DNA of 64,000 nucleotides. Origin: Bolinopsis microptera (taxonomy: Eukaryota; Ctenophora; Tentaculata; Lobata; Bolinopsidae). Under the pieces are notes generated by a model. The model did no database searches and had not been told where the DNA came from. It worked only from the letters and a program-made list of their open reading frames with translations. Position 1 is the stretch's first letter. Each line of letters begins with the position of its first letter. This document shows, piece after piece, positions 46,201 to 52,886 of this stretch. Made by a program: the position numbers and the translations under genes. The stretch is taken from contig NC_087081.1 of the NCBI RefSeq assembly GCF_026151205.1, positions 925,386 through 989,385 of the forward strand, given 5' to 3'.

Positions 46201-48124
46201 ATTAAAATATTCCGCTATTTAGTATAAAGTCTGTCTTTATTTTATATACCATACCAGTGTCGATTGTGATTTGAGAATTAACCTTTTAAAATCCTGGTAA
46301 CATGATTTATGATTTGCATAATATGTTAACTGTTAAAGAGTGATCAATATTCTATAGGGACATTTTCAGACATCTAAGGGTTAAGGTTTGAGCTAGGTTT
46401 GGGTAATATATGCCATGGTTGTGCGGGGGCCTAAAACGTTAAGACACATGTGTGGCTAAGTTGTATCACGTCGTGACCCACACAGTCGTTTCACTATGGT
46501 GTAGAGTTTCTACGATACAGGGGGAGCCGCGCACTCGTGCGCGGCGGGTCATACAACGTATGACAATGGCTAAGTATTTGGGTTTAAATGTCACGACAAT
46601 TTCAGAGAATTAGATGTCTAACACCAAGCATTGGTGACCAAGTATGTTGTTTTGTAATTGTAATCTATTTATTCTTGTAAAGTTGCTTTCCAGTCATAAT
46701 ATTCTCGAGTAAGGTATTTGTATATTGACGTGGTGAATGGTTGAGCTGGTTTGAAGCAAAGTTCGCTCTCAAATCCAACGATAAGCAGTGACCTTCGGCA
46801 CTTGAAAAGTTGAAACCTCCTCAAGCCTCCACTGATTTATTTACCATTGATATTGTTAGATTGTGCCGTAAAAATAGATAATTGTTTTTTTTGAATACTT
46901 GTTTTATTTTTGTTACCGTAGGCCATAAACTTATCTTAACAGGAGATCCTTAGCTACATTCCAAAGCTACATTTCACTACTATTGCTGGCAACACCCCTT
47001 TTCATAGACCCCCTTCATAGACAGTAGACACCCTTGTCATTGATAATAAACAAATCTCCTCACTGCAGCTAACAGCCCATAACACTCCCTAGGGTACAAG
47101 TGAAGCTATAAGAGGAAGCTCCCAAGCGCTGGCCACAGTGTCCGCTATTATAGACGGTTCAGGGTCTATTGGTGCTACACTGGGCCCTTACATCACAAGT
47201 GTTCTTACTAATCACAAGGTGGGTGGTAATTGGGTGGTATTTGGGTGGTAATTGGGTGGTATTTGGGTGGTAATTGGGTGGTAATTGGGTGGTAATTGGG
47301 TGGTAATTGGGTGGTAATTTGTGCAGATTAAACTTGTGAAGTATAAGATAGTCACGTGTTACTTTTTAAAGAAGACCACTGCACTGTCCAGGAGTTTTAA
47401 ATTAAATTTTCCTTGAAAATGAAAGTAAAATTCTTCAAACACATAAGAAAATTCATGACGTTATCTCCTCAAAACCGTTGCAATCTGCTAAAAACAGAAT
47501 TTGTATGATCCTCAGGACGGTCCAGACAAGTACCAGACGGTGTTCACAGTGTTAGAAGTGTCTGCTTTCATCGCTGCCTTGGTGAGTTACTGCTCCTTAT
47601 TTGGGAAATATTTGGCAACTTGGTCGTTTAGCTCCGGACAGTCTATGCAACGTCTATGCAACGTCCATGCAACAACAAAAGAACCGTCTATGCAACGTCT
47701 ATGCAACGTCCCTGCACAATGAACACTCTATGCACACTCCCTGCACGGTCAGTCTATGCAACGTCTATGCAACGTCTATGCAACGTCTATGCAACGTCCC
47801 TGCACAGTACCATATGAACACCGGCTACTAGCCGGCTACTAGCCGGCTACTAGCCGGCTAGTAGCCACTTTTGTAATAACAGCTCCTCAACTTCACATTA
47901 CCAATTTTATGAACCGTTGGGAAGAAAAGGAGAGTTTTTAGTTGCCTTTCCAGTTTCCTTCCACCCTGGTTTTAAGGCTTTGATGAGAACTGATGAACTG
48001 TTCATCGTATTTGATTTGTATTAAACTTTTAATTGGATAGTTTATAAATTTTAACAAATGATATTTTCAGTGTCTGCTGAGAGTCATGATCAAAGAAATA
48101 TCCAAGCTACGTGTCAGAAGGTAA
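19274..48124 (+). CDS. SLC37A2: SLC37A1/A2-like glucose-6-phosphate:phosphate exchanger, 18 coding exons
   Basis: ER-type sugar-phosphate antiporter of the major facilitator superfamily. Exons: 19274–19362, 19593–19669, 21001–21145, 22140–22195, 22539–22618, 22949–23025, 36825–36923, 37225–37298, 37479–37566, 37666–37680, 39350–39434, 40132–40222, 40848–40913, 41152–41246, 41409–41531, 47093–47218, 47516–47581, 48071–48124. All junctions are GT–AG and phases agree. The sum is 1506 nt (501 codons plus stop), the normal family length. Family signatures are YHMNRKS, WAPFNGTDGTELLG, ATGWPAVVAVIGNW, GIWNSHTSVGNILG, AISFCKALRIPGV, FAKLVCYTFLF, NGPYALITTAVSADL and IIDGSGSIGATLGP. The start codon at 19274 has G at +4; an in-frame ATG follows at 19286. 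The end is taken at the in-frame TAA just after RVRR; a GTAAGC there could instead splice on. A1 versus A2 cannot be decided. Confidence 0.92.
20922..20961. repeat. Dispersed 40-bp motif shared with the LINE 5' end
   Basis: Reverse complement of about 383–422, including ATTTGTTATATAGTAGTG. A variant with three extra bases lies in both inverted-repeat arms (about 229–262 and 8225–8262). It sits in SLC37 intron 2, 40 bp before exon 3. Confidence 0.6.
21422..22077. mobile_element. MITE with TA target duplication, CAGGGTGTACC ends (Tc1/mariner-like)
   Basis: A 656-bp element in SLC37 intron 3. The left end CAGGGTGTACCACAGAAAG and the inverted right end (CAGGGTGTACCGCATAAAG) match at most of about 27 positions. 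TA flanks both sides (21420–21421, 22078–22079). There is no transposase. A single end-like copy occurs at 34007–34035 and a partial one near 32067–32076. Confidence 0.8.
23966..32501 (-). CDS. Small cysteine-rich GPI-anchored protein, Ly6/uPAR-like, nested antisense gene
   Basis: Three minus-strand exons lie inside SLC37 intron 6: 32373–32501, 31659–31794 and 23966–24195. All have GT–AG junctions and consistent phases, giving 164 residues. Exon 1 encodes a signal peptide (hydrophobic LALLLATITMIVW) followed by MECYRC, the CxxC start typical of Ly6 three-finger domains. Exon 2 adds ISQCELYKRLPC, HRC and two N-glycosylation sites (NFT, NVS; NVT in exon 1). Exon 3 adds WDCFPYEFGC and GLRC, then a C-terminal hydrophobic tail (SFVLVVGLVLRFLGAW, stop) that fits a GPI signal. 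The final CC…CN knot of classic Ly6 proteins is not evident, so the family call is tentative. The product is probably on the outer cell surface. Intron 2 (7.46 kb) consists mostly of the 66-bp array, which begins at its 5' splice site. Confidence 0.72.
24337..24499. mobile_element. Short hairpin MITE with 8-bp target duplication (hAT-like)
   Basis: A 163-bp element flanked by direct repeats GACATTTT (24329–24336 and 24500–24507). Its ends are inverted (GGCAACTAGAACGAACACCG against GGGAACTAGAACGAACACCG). The interior has repeated TAAGACAACA blocks that pair with their complements to make a long hairpin. It lies 142 bp before exon 3 of the Ly6-like gene, in intron 2 of that gene. Confidence 0.82.
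24565..31688. repeat. Giant 66-bp minisatellite (about 108 units) made of exon end plus splice donor
   Basis: The main unit is 66 bp. Length variants of 63, 65 and 77 bp arise at the gaggtg/ttg/tattg/gaggctcataaatattg position; the 77-bp form clusters at both array ends (24825, 31240–31620). Most units are identical. On the minus strand every unit contains the last 28 bases of exon 2 of the Ly6-like gene (coding LYSYHDPFV), the donor GTCA|GTAAGTAAC and 34–38 bases of intron. Because 66 is divisible by three, long plus-strand frames with a 22-residue repeat appear. They have no start context or domain and are not taken as genes. Confidence 0.95.
28085..28590. repeat. Degenerate island inside the 66-bp array
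   Basis: About eight units carry dense single-base and short losses (for example AAAGGTCGTGGAGAG instead of the full form) and almost no substitutions. The next unit on each side is perfect again. This looks like uncorrected long-read consensus rather than biological decay. Confidence 0.7.
32502..33105. other. Non-coding stretch upstream of the Ly6-like gene
   Basis: This would hold the promoter and 5' UTR of the minus-strand gene. No core motif can be assigned. A 65-residue minus-strand frame at 32651–32848 has no supporting signal. Confidence 0.45.
33108..33960. repeat. Three diverged tandem copies of a roughly 280-bp repeat
   Basis: Each copy starts with ACTAGAAAGCCCG (33107, 33363 and 33654). 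Each then shows in order CACAGGGAGG, ATCACAACCGAAGA-type, CTCGCACTGAA and GTTACCATGGTTAC motifs. Divergence between copies is 10–20% by eye, with an internal AAGCCCG duplication in the third. No coding potential is seen. Confidence 0.75.
33961..36824. other. Intronic AT-rich DNA with a short (CAGGTAAC)n array
   Basis: Remainder of SLC37 intron 6. The only clear structure is an 8-bp tandem repeat CAGGTAAC at about 35490–35572 (around ten copies). Short frames here have no recognisable content. Confidence 0.6.
37319..37369. repeat. 9-bp minisatellite in SLC37 intron 8
   Basis: About five units of AGTTACTAT begin some 20 bp after the exon 8 donor (GTGAGTAATAGTT). Confidence 0.85.
37666..37680 (+). 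other. 15-nt microexon of SLC37
   Basis: GGCTGAAACAGCAAA lies between CCGCAG and GTATGT. It keeps phase 2 on both sides and adds RAETAN-type residues in the variable central cytosolic loop. Removing it leaves the frame intact, so it could be a cassette exon. It is included in the 501-residue model. Confidence 0.6.
37937..39262. repeat. Complex minisatellite in SLC37 intron 10
   Basis: Tandem AGTAGCATAGCTGTACTAAC units with optional TACTAGT or TACTACTGTACTAACTAC extensions form a higher-order pattern of about 240 bp that recurs around 38000, 38230, 38450, 38700 and 38930. It starts about 255 bp after the microexon donor and ends 88 bp before exon 11. Confidence 0.9.
39420..39950. repeat. 11-bp minisatellite in intron 11 bracketed by copies of the exon 11 end and donor
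   Basis: About 42 copies of GTTACCACCTA (39455–39914) lie between two direct copies of a 36-bp segment: about 39418–39454 (true exon end AGCTCTCAGAATACCG plus donor GTAGGTTAATC) and about 39913–39949. The second copy preserves the same splice donor. Occasional units have TTTCC instead of TTACC. Confidence 0.93.
40223..40668. repeat. 12-bp minisatellite in intron 12 derived from the exon 12 donor
   Basis: The unit ATTAGTAACTAC differs by one base from the exon/intron junction ATTA|GTAAGTAC. The array starts within 25 bp of the donor. At about 40502–40521 it contains a further copy of the junction itself (ACAGTATTAGTAAGTACAT). Confidence 0.92.
41326..41398. repeat. 18-bp minisatellite in SLC37 intron 14
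   Basis: Four units of TTTTAGTAAACTAACTAA end just before the exon 15 acceptor (41407–41408) and may contribute part of the branch or pyrimidine region. Confidence 0.8.
41561..41823. repeat. Poly-G and (TTTG)n microsatellite in SLC37 intron 15
   Basis: A run of 12 G at about 41560–41571 is followed by about 53 copies of TTTG (41608–41823). Frames of repeated FVCL or TNKQ are artefacts of the repeat. Confidence 0.96.
42137..43942 (+). pseudogene. Class A GPCR gene interrupted by a MITE
   Basis: A single-exon seven-transmembrane receptor in SLC37 intron 15, same strand. Part one (42137–42454) covers TM1 with the class A Gly-Asn (GLPGNCLALRYF), TM2 and most of TM3. Part two (from 43256) starts FVVMTLSLSRAIVIKYPFY, with SRA at the DRY position, and continues through TM4–TM7 with the NPxxY motif (LNASLNPLLY) and a short Asn/Glu-rich tail. 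The break is a 799-bp TA-flanked element. Without the element and one TA, the halves meet in frame and give 334 residues. No ligand family is recognised. The element ends lack GT–AG, so it is unlikely to be a spliced intron. If the allele is fixed, the gene is inactive. Confidence 0.85.
42455..43253. mobile_element. 799-bp MITE with CCTTACTCGGGATTATTA inverted ends inside the GPCR gene
   Basis: The left end CCTTACTCGGGATTATTA is perfectly repeated in inverse at the right end (43236–43253). TA flanks both sides (42453–42454, 43254–43255), so the target duplication is TA. Near both ends a second shared block occurs (GTGGTGGGTTT … CCGGTCGTTAATAAACCCG at about 42487–42560 and 43167–43231), in direct orientation. 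No transposase is encoded. Confidence 0.92.
44275..44391. mobile_element. Partial copy (left end) of the CCTTACTCGGG element
   Basis: A 117-bp block almost identical to the following 44392–44500 and in the same orientation. It is a tandem left end, or an earlier insertion into which the next copy jumped. Confidence 0.8.
45332..46147 (+). CDS. Class A (rhodopsin-like) GPCR, single exon
   Basis: A 271-residue seven-transmembrane receptor in SLC37 intron 15, same strand. TM1 is VLSIFGTLANSVSLAYF with the conserved Asn. TM2 is LLNSIDLLLC with Asn and Asp. TM3 ends CLLSITRGIGIAFPFY, with TRG in place of DRY. TM4 is LLVIVGVVVFIMMEL, TM5 LMILVVVSATVVAVY and TM6 TWTVVFLSALFFVFNSILLV. TM7 is LLFAIPLNSTINPIVYLVRI with NPxxY, followed by a basic helix 8 (MRRFLKECLSKL). 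The N-terminus is short (about 20 residues) and the second extracellular loop is very short. The overall layout resembles the first receptor, suggesting a local orphan family. ATG follows AATC and no better upstream start is in frame. Confidence 0.88.
   Translation: MAEDQAWIDSLNFEISAASAVLSIFGTLANSVSLAYFIKKEEKGIGDKLLMLLNSIDLLLCITATTLTCLISLRVQKDNADRPEMIVALPLLAVIYLLLIDGTAFVTCLLSITRGIGIAFPFYQIKGKLLVIVGVVVFIMMELIGPLISRIGMGSLMILVVVSATVVAVYKLTRNDLQGAAERVNRNNRKATWTVVFLSALFFVFNSILLVAYVILPRSNSENKSSYWVILGLLFAIPLNSTINPIVYLVRISDMRRFLKECLSKLSNIMQ
46440..46560. repeat. GC-rich hairpin repeat shared with the inverted-repeat spacer
   Basis: It contains GTATCACGTCG, GTCGTTTCACTATGGTG, then GGGGGAGCCGCGCAC and its hairpin partner GTGCGCGGCGGGTCATA. 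The order matches the reverse complement of 6690–6770. Confidence 0.75.
47219..47320. repeat. 11-bp minisatellite starting exactly at the SLC37 exon 16 donor
   Basis: The intron begins GTGGGTGGTAATT and continues as nine units of GGGTGGTAATT or GGGTGGTATTT, so the first array unit contains the splice donor. Confidence 0.9.
47640..47866. repeat. 11-bp minisatellites in SLC37 intron 17
   Basis: CTATGCAACGT units with CCTGCACA variants run from 47641 to 47805. They are followed at 47821–47866 by four units of GCCGGCTACTA. Confidence 0.88.
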
Positions 48125-48986
48125 GCCTGATGAGATATTTTATGTTTGTATGTTTGTTTTTTAGCATGAAATTTCCTAATATCACTACAAATGGCACCTT
48201 TATTGTAACTTTTGAAATGCATTTGTTTAATTGTTATATTTTCCTTTTTTTATTTAATGATTTATTATACGAACTTGTTTTTGGATGAATTCGTACATCG
48301 CTTATACAGTGAAGCAGTCCAAAGACCTTGTTTTTATTTTACTGAATTTATTATTTGAATAACTGTTAGAGCAATATTTAGTTGACGCCATTTCGTATTT
48401 GAGAGCTTACAGGTCACTGTTGCGCTGCTTTTAATTATATTTCAAACATCAAATCACCACTTCTGACTGCAGTTATGAGTTTTGATAGGTCCGGGTGTTT
48501 TAAACCGAGTAAAATTAAGTTAAGAATACGTCAACGTTTAACTTGGGTAAAAGTCTCATTTTGTGGAGGAAAGCTTCTCTTATTGGTTGTTTCAAGAAAT
48601 ATTGTATAATCGGAAAAGTGTTTTAACCAGTCCACAAAATGCCTGGCTCCATAATGTAAAGGACAACCAGTTTATTGTTGCTAACGCGTTTAAAGGAAGA
48701 ACACAGTTCCATATCAAAATCTGTCTAAATTCACTTAATTCAATCTGGATAAAAGTAAATAATATTCTGTAGTCTGTACTTATTTCAGTCAGTCGAATGT
48801 AACAATTCCTTCAACCATGCCCTTGGAAGAACCAGTTCTTACATTTCTTTCTTGTCAAAGGGTTTCTGTCCTATACTGAATTTAAAACTGTACCTATTTT
48901 AAATATACCTATTAATAGATTATTTAAATAAATAATTTTCAAGATTAATCTAAAATCTACAATGTAACAATTTCACCATCCAAACC
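48125..48986. other. Intergenic/3' UTR AT-rich DNA
   Basis: The 3' UTR of SLC37 should lie here and probably converges with the minus-strand Sushi cluster. No further coding signal is supported. A weak alternative is a terminal SLC37 exon starting at 48165 (TTTTTTAG|CATG) or 48310. Confidence 0.45.
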
Positions 48987-50550
48987 CTAAACTGCAAGGA
49001 AGGCACAATTGTTACATATTTTACTACGTGAATTTGAAGCCTAGTTCACTAAGTTGAATATTTTGTAGTTTTTACCTATTTTAAAACAAGGTGTAGCTCC
49101 GCCAGAGAAAGTGATCTCACCATCCTCACAGACCAAGTCGACATCTCCTCCTTTTCTGGCATGTTTTGGTGAGCAGCGGTAGATAATCTTGGTTCCGTGT
49201 TGAGCTGGTAGTTGAGAATCTGTCACTACAACCTTTAAATCTGGGTCTATATTCGTGCATTTTACTGAAACTATATTGCTGTATTATTAACCAAGTTCCA
49301 CTGACACAGTTTATGTAACTTGTAAGTTAAACCCACATTTATAAAGGAAGTAGTTTTTGTTGACTGTTTGTCACATTTTATTCAAAAGCTGACTTACTGA
49401 CACACAAAGGCGCTTCAATGCTCTATCTTATAGTGGTTTTGATCTATTCCTTAGTAGTAAAGACCACTGCCCCCTACGAAGAAGAAGACACACAAAGGAG
49501 GGTCATCAACCAGAACAACTTGTCCATCCTGACAAGTTGCTTTGTCGCCTCCGATGTTTGTGAAGTCCACTGCAGTACAACTGAGAGTTAGTTCCGCTCC
49601 GTGTTCAACTGGTAGTGCTGGTTCCGTCTGAACGTTGTTCCACCCCCAAACTGGCTGAGTCGCACACTCTAAGAGTTGAAAAGAAATTAAGTTCACTTCA
49701 ATACCCATATTTCGAATTTTAAACGCTTTTGCATCTTTCCACTTTCAGTTCAATCAAAATTAAGTCAACAGCTCTGGAGATACTGTCAAAATAGTAGCGT
49801 AAGCTCAGGTTAAAGATGAAAATGAGAATTACCAGCTTTTTCAGTTATTGCTATCTCGCTTATCATCATCATATTGCCGTGGTTATCCTCCAGCATCACA
49901 CTGTCCCCGCAACCAGACGATTTGCTTCGTGGTGATGACACTGTGAGAGAGTTATCATCGCAGAACAAACCCTTACATTTACATTTCTTCTTAGAGCATT
50001 TCCAGGTTAAGCGAGGGTTGCCACTGGAAAAGTACCATATAACTTGGTCCAGACAATGCTCCTGATTTAGGGTTATCTTTAACCAGGAAGATCCACTCCG
50101 GCTAGACAATGCTCCTGATTTAGGGTTATCTTTAACCAGGAAGGTCCACTCCAGCTAGGCTCTGTCCAGGCTTCAGTTGCAAGGTTCAGGTCTAAAGCAT
50201 TGGTAGCACCATACATAACCTCGTCGTAGGCGTTGGAGATTTCAACACTTTTTGGTATTATTTCATTTGCGAGTCTCTCCCTTGTATCTGAATTAATTTT
50301 TGTTTTGTTTATGTGGTAGAATTTTTATGTTAGCAGGAATAAATTGAATTCAGATAAATCAATAACTAATAACTATGTGGTTGAACTGTGTCTGTTTGTT
50401 CGGTGAAGACAGATAATCATGATAGAAAGATTCGCAAAAAATGGAAAACTTAAGATCATTAATTAATCGATATTTTAACTTACCAACTGAACTCCATAGG
50501 GATGAATCAGTCAACGGTACTAGGAAAATCATGAAAAGAAACATTGACAT
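48987..50550 (-). pseudogene. Secreted discoidin-like plus two Sushi domains (paralogue 1), broken
   Basis: Exons on the minus strand: 50484–50550 (signal peptide, SMFLFMIFLVPLTDSS), 49833–50287, the first Sushi exon ending at 49668, 49076–49264 (second Sushi) and a stop-containing terminal exon ending at 48987. All junctions are phase 1, as in exon-shuffled extracellular proteins. Exon 2 resembles a discoidin/fucolectin-like domain (LDLNLATEAWTE, WLKITLNQEHC, GNPRLTWKC, EIAITEK). Sushi features are HGAELTLSC … KATCQDG and HGTKIIYRC … LVCEDG … GGATPC. Two frame breaks occur. One is a 53-bp tandem duplication in exon 2 (50052–50104 and 50105–50157). The other is an 88-bp insertion at the end of the first Sushi exon. 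The product would be secreted and may bind carbohydrates or surfaces; this is inferred from domains only. Confidence 0.75.
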
Positions 50551-51860
50551 TGTTTAGCTTCCTGAAAGATAAAAGGCTGTTATTTTATATTAAGTCAATC
50601 TCTCAGACTTTAACGATAGTATATTAAACAAAATTAAGAGAAAAACTTTAAATTGAAGCAGCTTCGTATAGGAGCGGAACATGAATAATATATGACATAC
50701 TAATCCCGCTCGAAAAATTGTATCGTGCGTGAATTATGTCCGCCTATAAGTAATAAGTATGTCATTGTCTATTGTCTATACGATATGGTAGGAATCAAAT
50801 CACTTGTATTTGTAATCCAAGAGTTGCTGTCAAACTCTTATCTATAGAACTTTCAACCACAGTTTTATCATATATATATAGTTTTAAACTATTTTCACAA
50901 CTACAATTAAATACATTTATTGAGAATTGATGTAAATAAACGATGCAAAGACTTTCGAAGATCTAATCACAACCGCTTTCTTTTATTGTGTAGAAGTCCA
51001 GCCATGAAATATATATATATTATATGTTATATTAGCTTGTTATTAGCGAGTGATGGCGGAATACAAATAACGAATACATTGTCCGGGGAGCGGTAACATC
51101 GAGAATTTAAAAAAGTGATATAGTGATAACTCAACATCTATTAGAAAACGATCTTAGCAGTACATTAAACCCAAAACAAAAGTAGATTTCAAATTCTAAC
51201 ATATCTTATTAATAAAACTTGCTTATCACTGAACTCAATTTAATGCGAAAATACTGTCAGATAACATTTACCGCTCATAAAGTTGTAGCACCATCCTTAT
51301 TAAACATTATACTATAACTAAAACAAGTTTCTGACACAAACGATAATCCGCAGTCCTATTATATTAATCCTCGACAGTAAAATAGTTCATGGTGACCTCA
51401 AACTTCATCCTTTTAAATGTAAGTTGTATCACGACACCATTCTCTTTCACGATATTTTCCTCAGAACTTTACGTCTGTTCTTAATCACAAAGTTGTTGAC
51501 AACTGACGTCTCACCATAACTTAGCCTACCTTACTGGGCCGCGCTCAGCCTGTCATTCCGCTAAATCTCTATTCTATATGTTTATGAACATGATAGCCTG
51601 AGGTCTCCAGGTAAAGCCTACCGTACTACCGTTGATTGACCTGAAGCTATCGCTGCAAGAATCATGCTCCTTTCCCTGTATATTCTGTTACACGCAAATT
51701 GCGAAAAATGGACGTTGTGCTCCAAAGTCTTGAATCTGCTTAAATTTATCACAAAACCGACTAAAATACTTGAAGCACTAATTCTAACTACCATTTATTA
51801 TTGAAATCAGTAACCTATTATAGTTAGTTAAATGCAACAATTGAACCATCCGAACCCTAA
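50551..51860. other. Non-coding stretch between paralogues 1 and 2
   Basis: AT-rich, with no gene supported. Near 51366–51410 there is a single, unexpanded version of the block that is tandemly repeated at 54381–54778, showing that the duplication of the gene cluster included 3' flanking DNA. Confidence 0.5.
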
Positions 51861-51954
51861 ATTGCAAGGACCGCACAATTGTTACATATCTTACATATTT
51901 TACTATGAGAATTTGAAGCCTTATTTACTAAGTTGAATATTTTGTAGTTTTTAC

Positions 51955-52886
51955 CTATTTTAAAGCAAGGTGTAGCTCAGCCAGAGAAAGTGATCGTCCC
52001 ATCTTTCACAGACCAAGTCGACATTTACACCTCTTTTGGCATGTTTTGATGAGCAGCGGTAGATAATGCTGGTTCCATGTTGGGCTGGTAACTGGGAATC
52101 TGTCACTACAACCTTTACATCCGGGTCGATATTCGTGCATTTGGCTGAAAGTGTATTGCTTTCACTTATCTGTGTTACATACCACTACCAGAACTTACTG
52201 TATCAAAAAATCATAATTATTCATGGATTGAACATGACAATTTAAAGCTAAAGTTAGAGGTAAATCTGAATATCACCTTTCTCAATTACTGCTATCTCGT
52301 ACAGAAAATACAAATTGGCGTTCTCATTTTCTAGTTTCACAGTGTCTCCATAGCTACAACCAGATCCAGGAAGAGCTGGTGGTTCTCCCGAAGAGGACAC
52401 TGTTACAGAGTATGGATCATTACTGGGCTCACTGTCGTCAGTTAAACTGCATTCTTTCTCAGGGCACAACCAGGTAAGGCGAGGATCACCAGTGCCCTTT
52501 AACCAGATAACTCTGTCAACACAGTGCACTTGGTCAAAGGTGATTTTCAACCAAGCCTCTCCGATAGAATCTGAGTATATCCAAGTTTCAGTTGTTAGGT
52601 TCAGGTCTATAGCGTTAGCGGCACCATTCATAACCTCGTTGAAGGCGTTGGAGATTTCAACACTTTTTGGTATTATTTCATTTGCGAGTCTCTCCCTTGT
52701 ATCTGAATTAATTTTTGTTTTATTTATGTGGAGCAGGACTCGAATAAATTGTTAACTTCAAATAAATCAATAACTAATAACTATGTAGTTAAACTGTATC
52801 TGTAAGATGGTTGTTATGAAAAGAATAATAAACTTACCACAAAGAGATGGATTTATCAACGGAAAGATTATCGCGAAAAGAAACAT
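51955..52886 (-). pseudogene. Secreted discoidin-like plus Sushi domain (paralogue 2), broken in the Sushi exon
   Basis: Exons: 52838–52886 (signal peptide MFLFAIIFPLINPSLC), 52277–52702 (142 codons, open) and 51955–52144 (Sushi). Exon 2 reads DTRERLANEIIPKSVEISNA, then AIDLNLTTETWIYSD, WLKITFDQVHCVDRVIWLKG, GDPRLTWLC, GCSYGDTVKLEN and EIAVIEK. This is a discoidin/F5-8C-like module with four to five Cys. The Sushi exon is 190 nt against 189 in paralogue 1. One extra A after LVCE shifts the frame, and GGA to TGA gives a stop. The acceptor of the conserved terminal exon (about 51867) is CAA instead of CAG. Three independent lesions point to a true pseudogene. Confidence 0.78.

Larger units (their letters stand above)
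44392..46714. mobile_element. TA-flanked pair of CCTTACTCGGG-type ends enclosing a GPCR gene
   Basis: The left end CCTTACTCGGGAACATTATA (TA at 44390–44391) and an inverted right end (complement CCTTACTCGAGAATATTATG, up to 46714, with TA at 46715–46716) bracket 2.3 kb that contains an intact GPCR ORF. The right end matches only over about 25 bases. The pair may be one gene-carrying element or two independent remnants. Confidence 0.5.

Noticed and set aside
48165-48288. Alternative last SLC37 exon giving a 41-residue extension
   Set aside because: The in-frame TAA directly after RVRR gives the normal family length of 501. The extension is unlike SLC37 C-termini. It remains possible.
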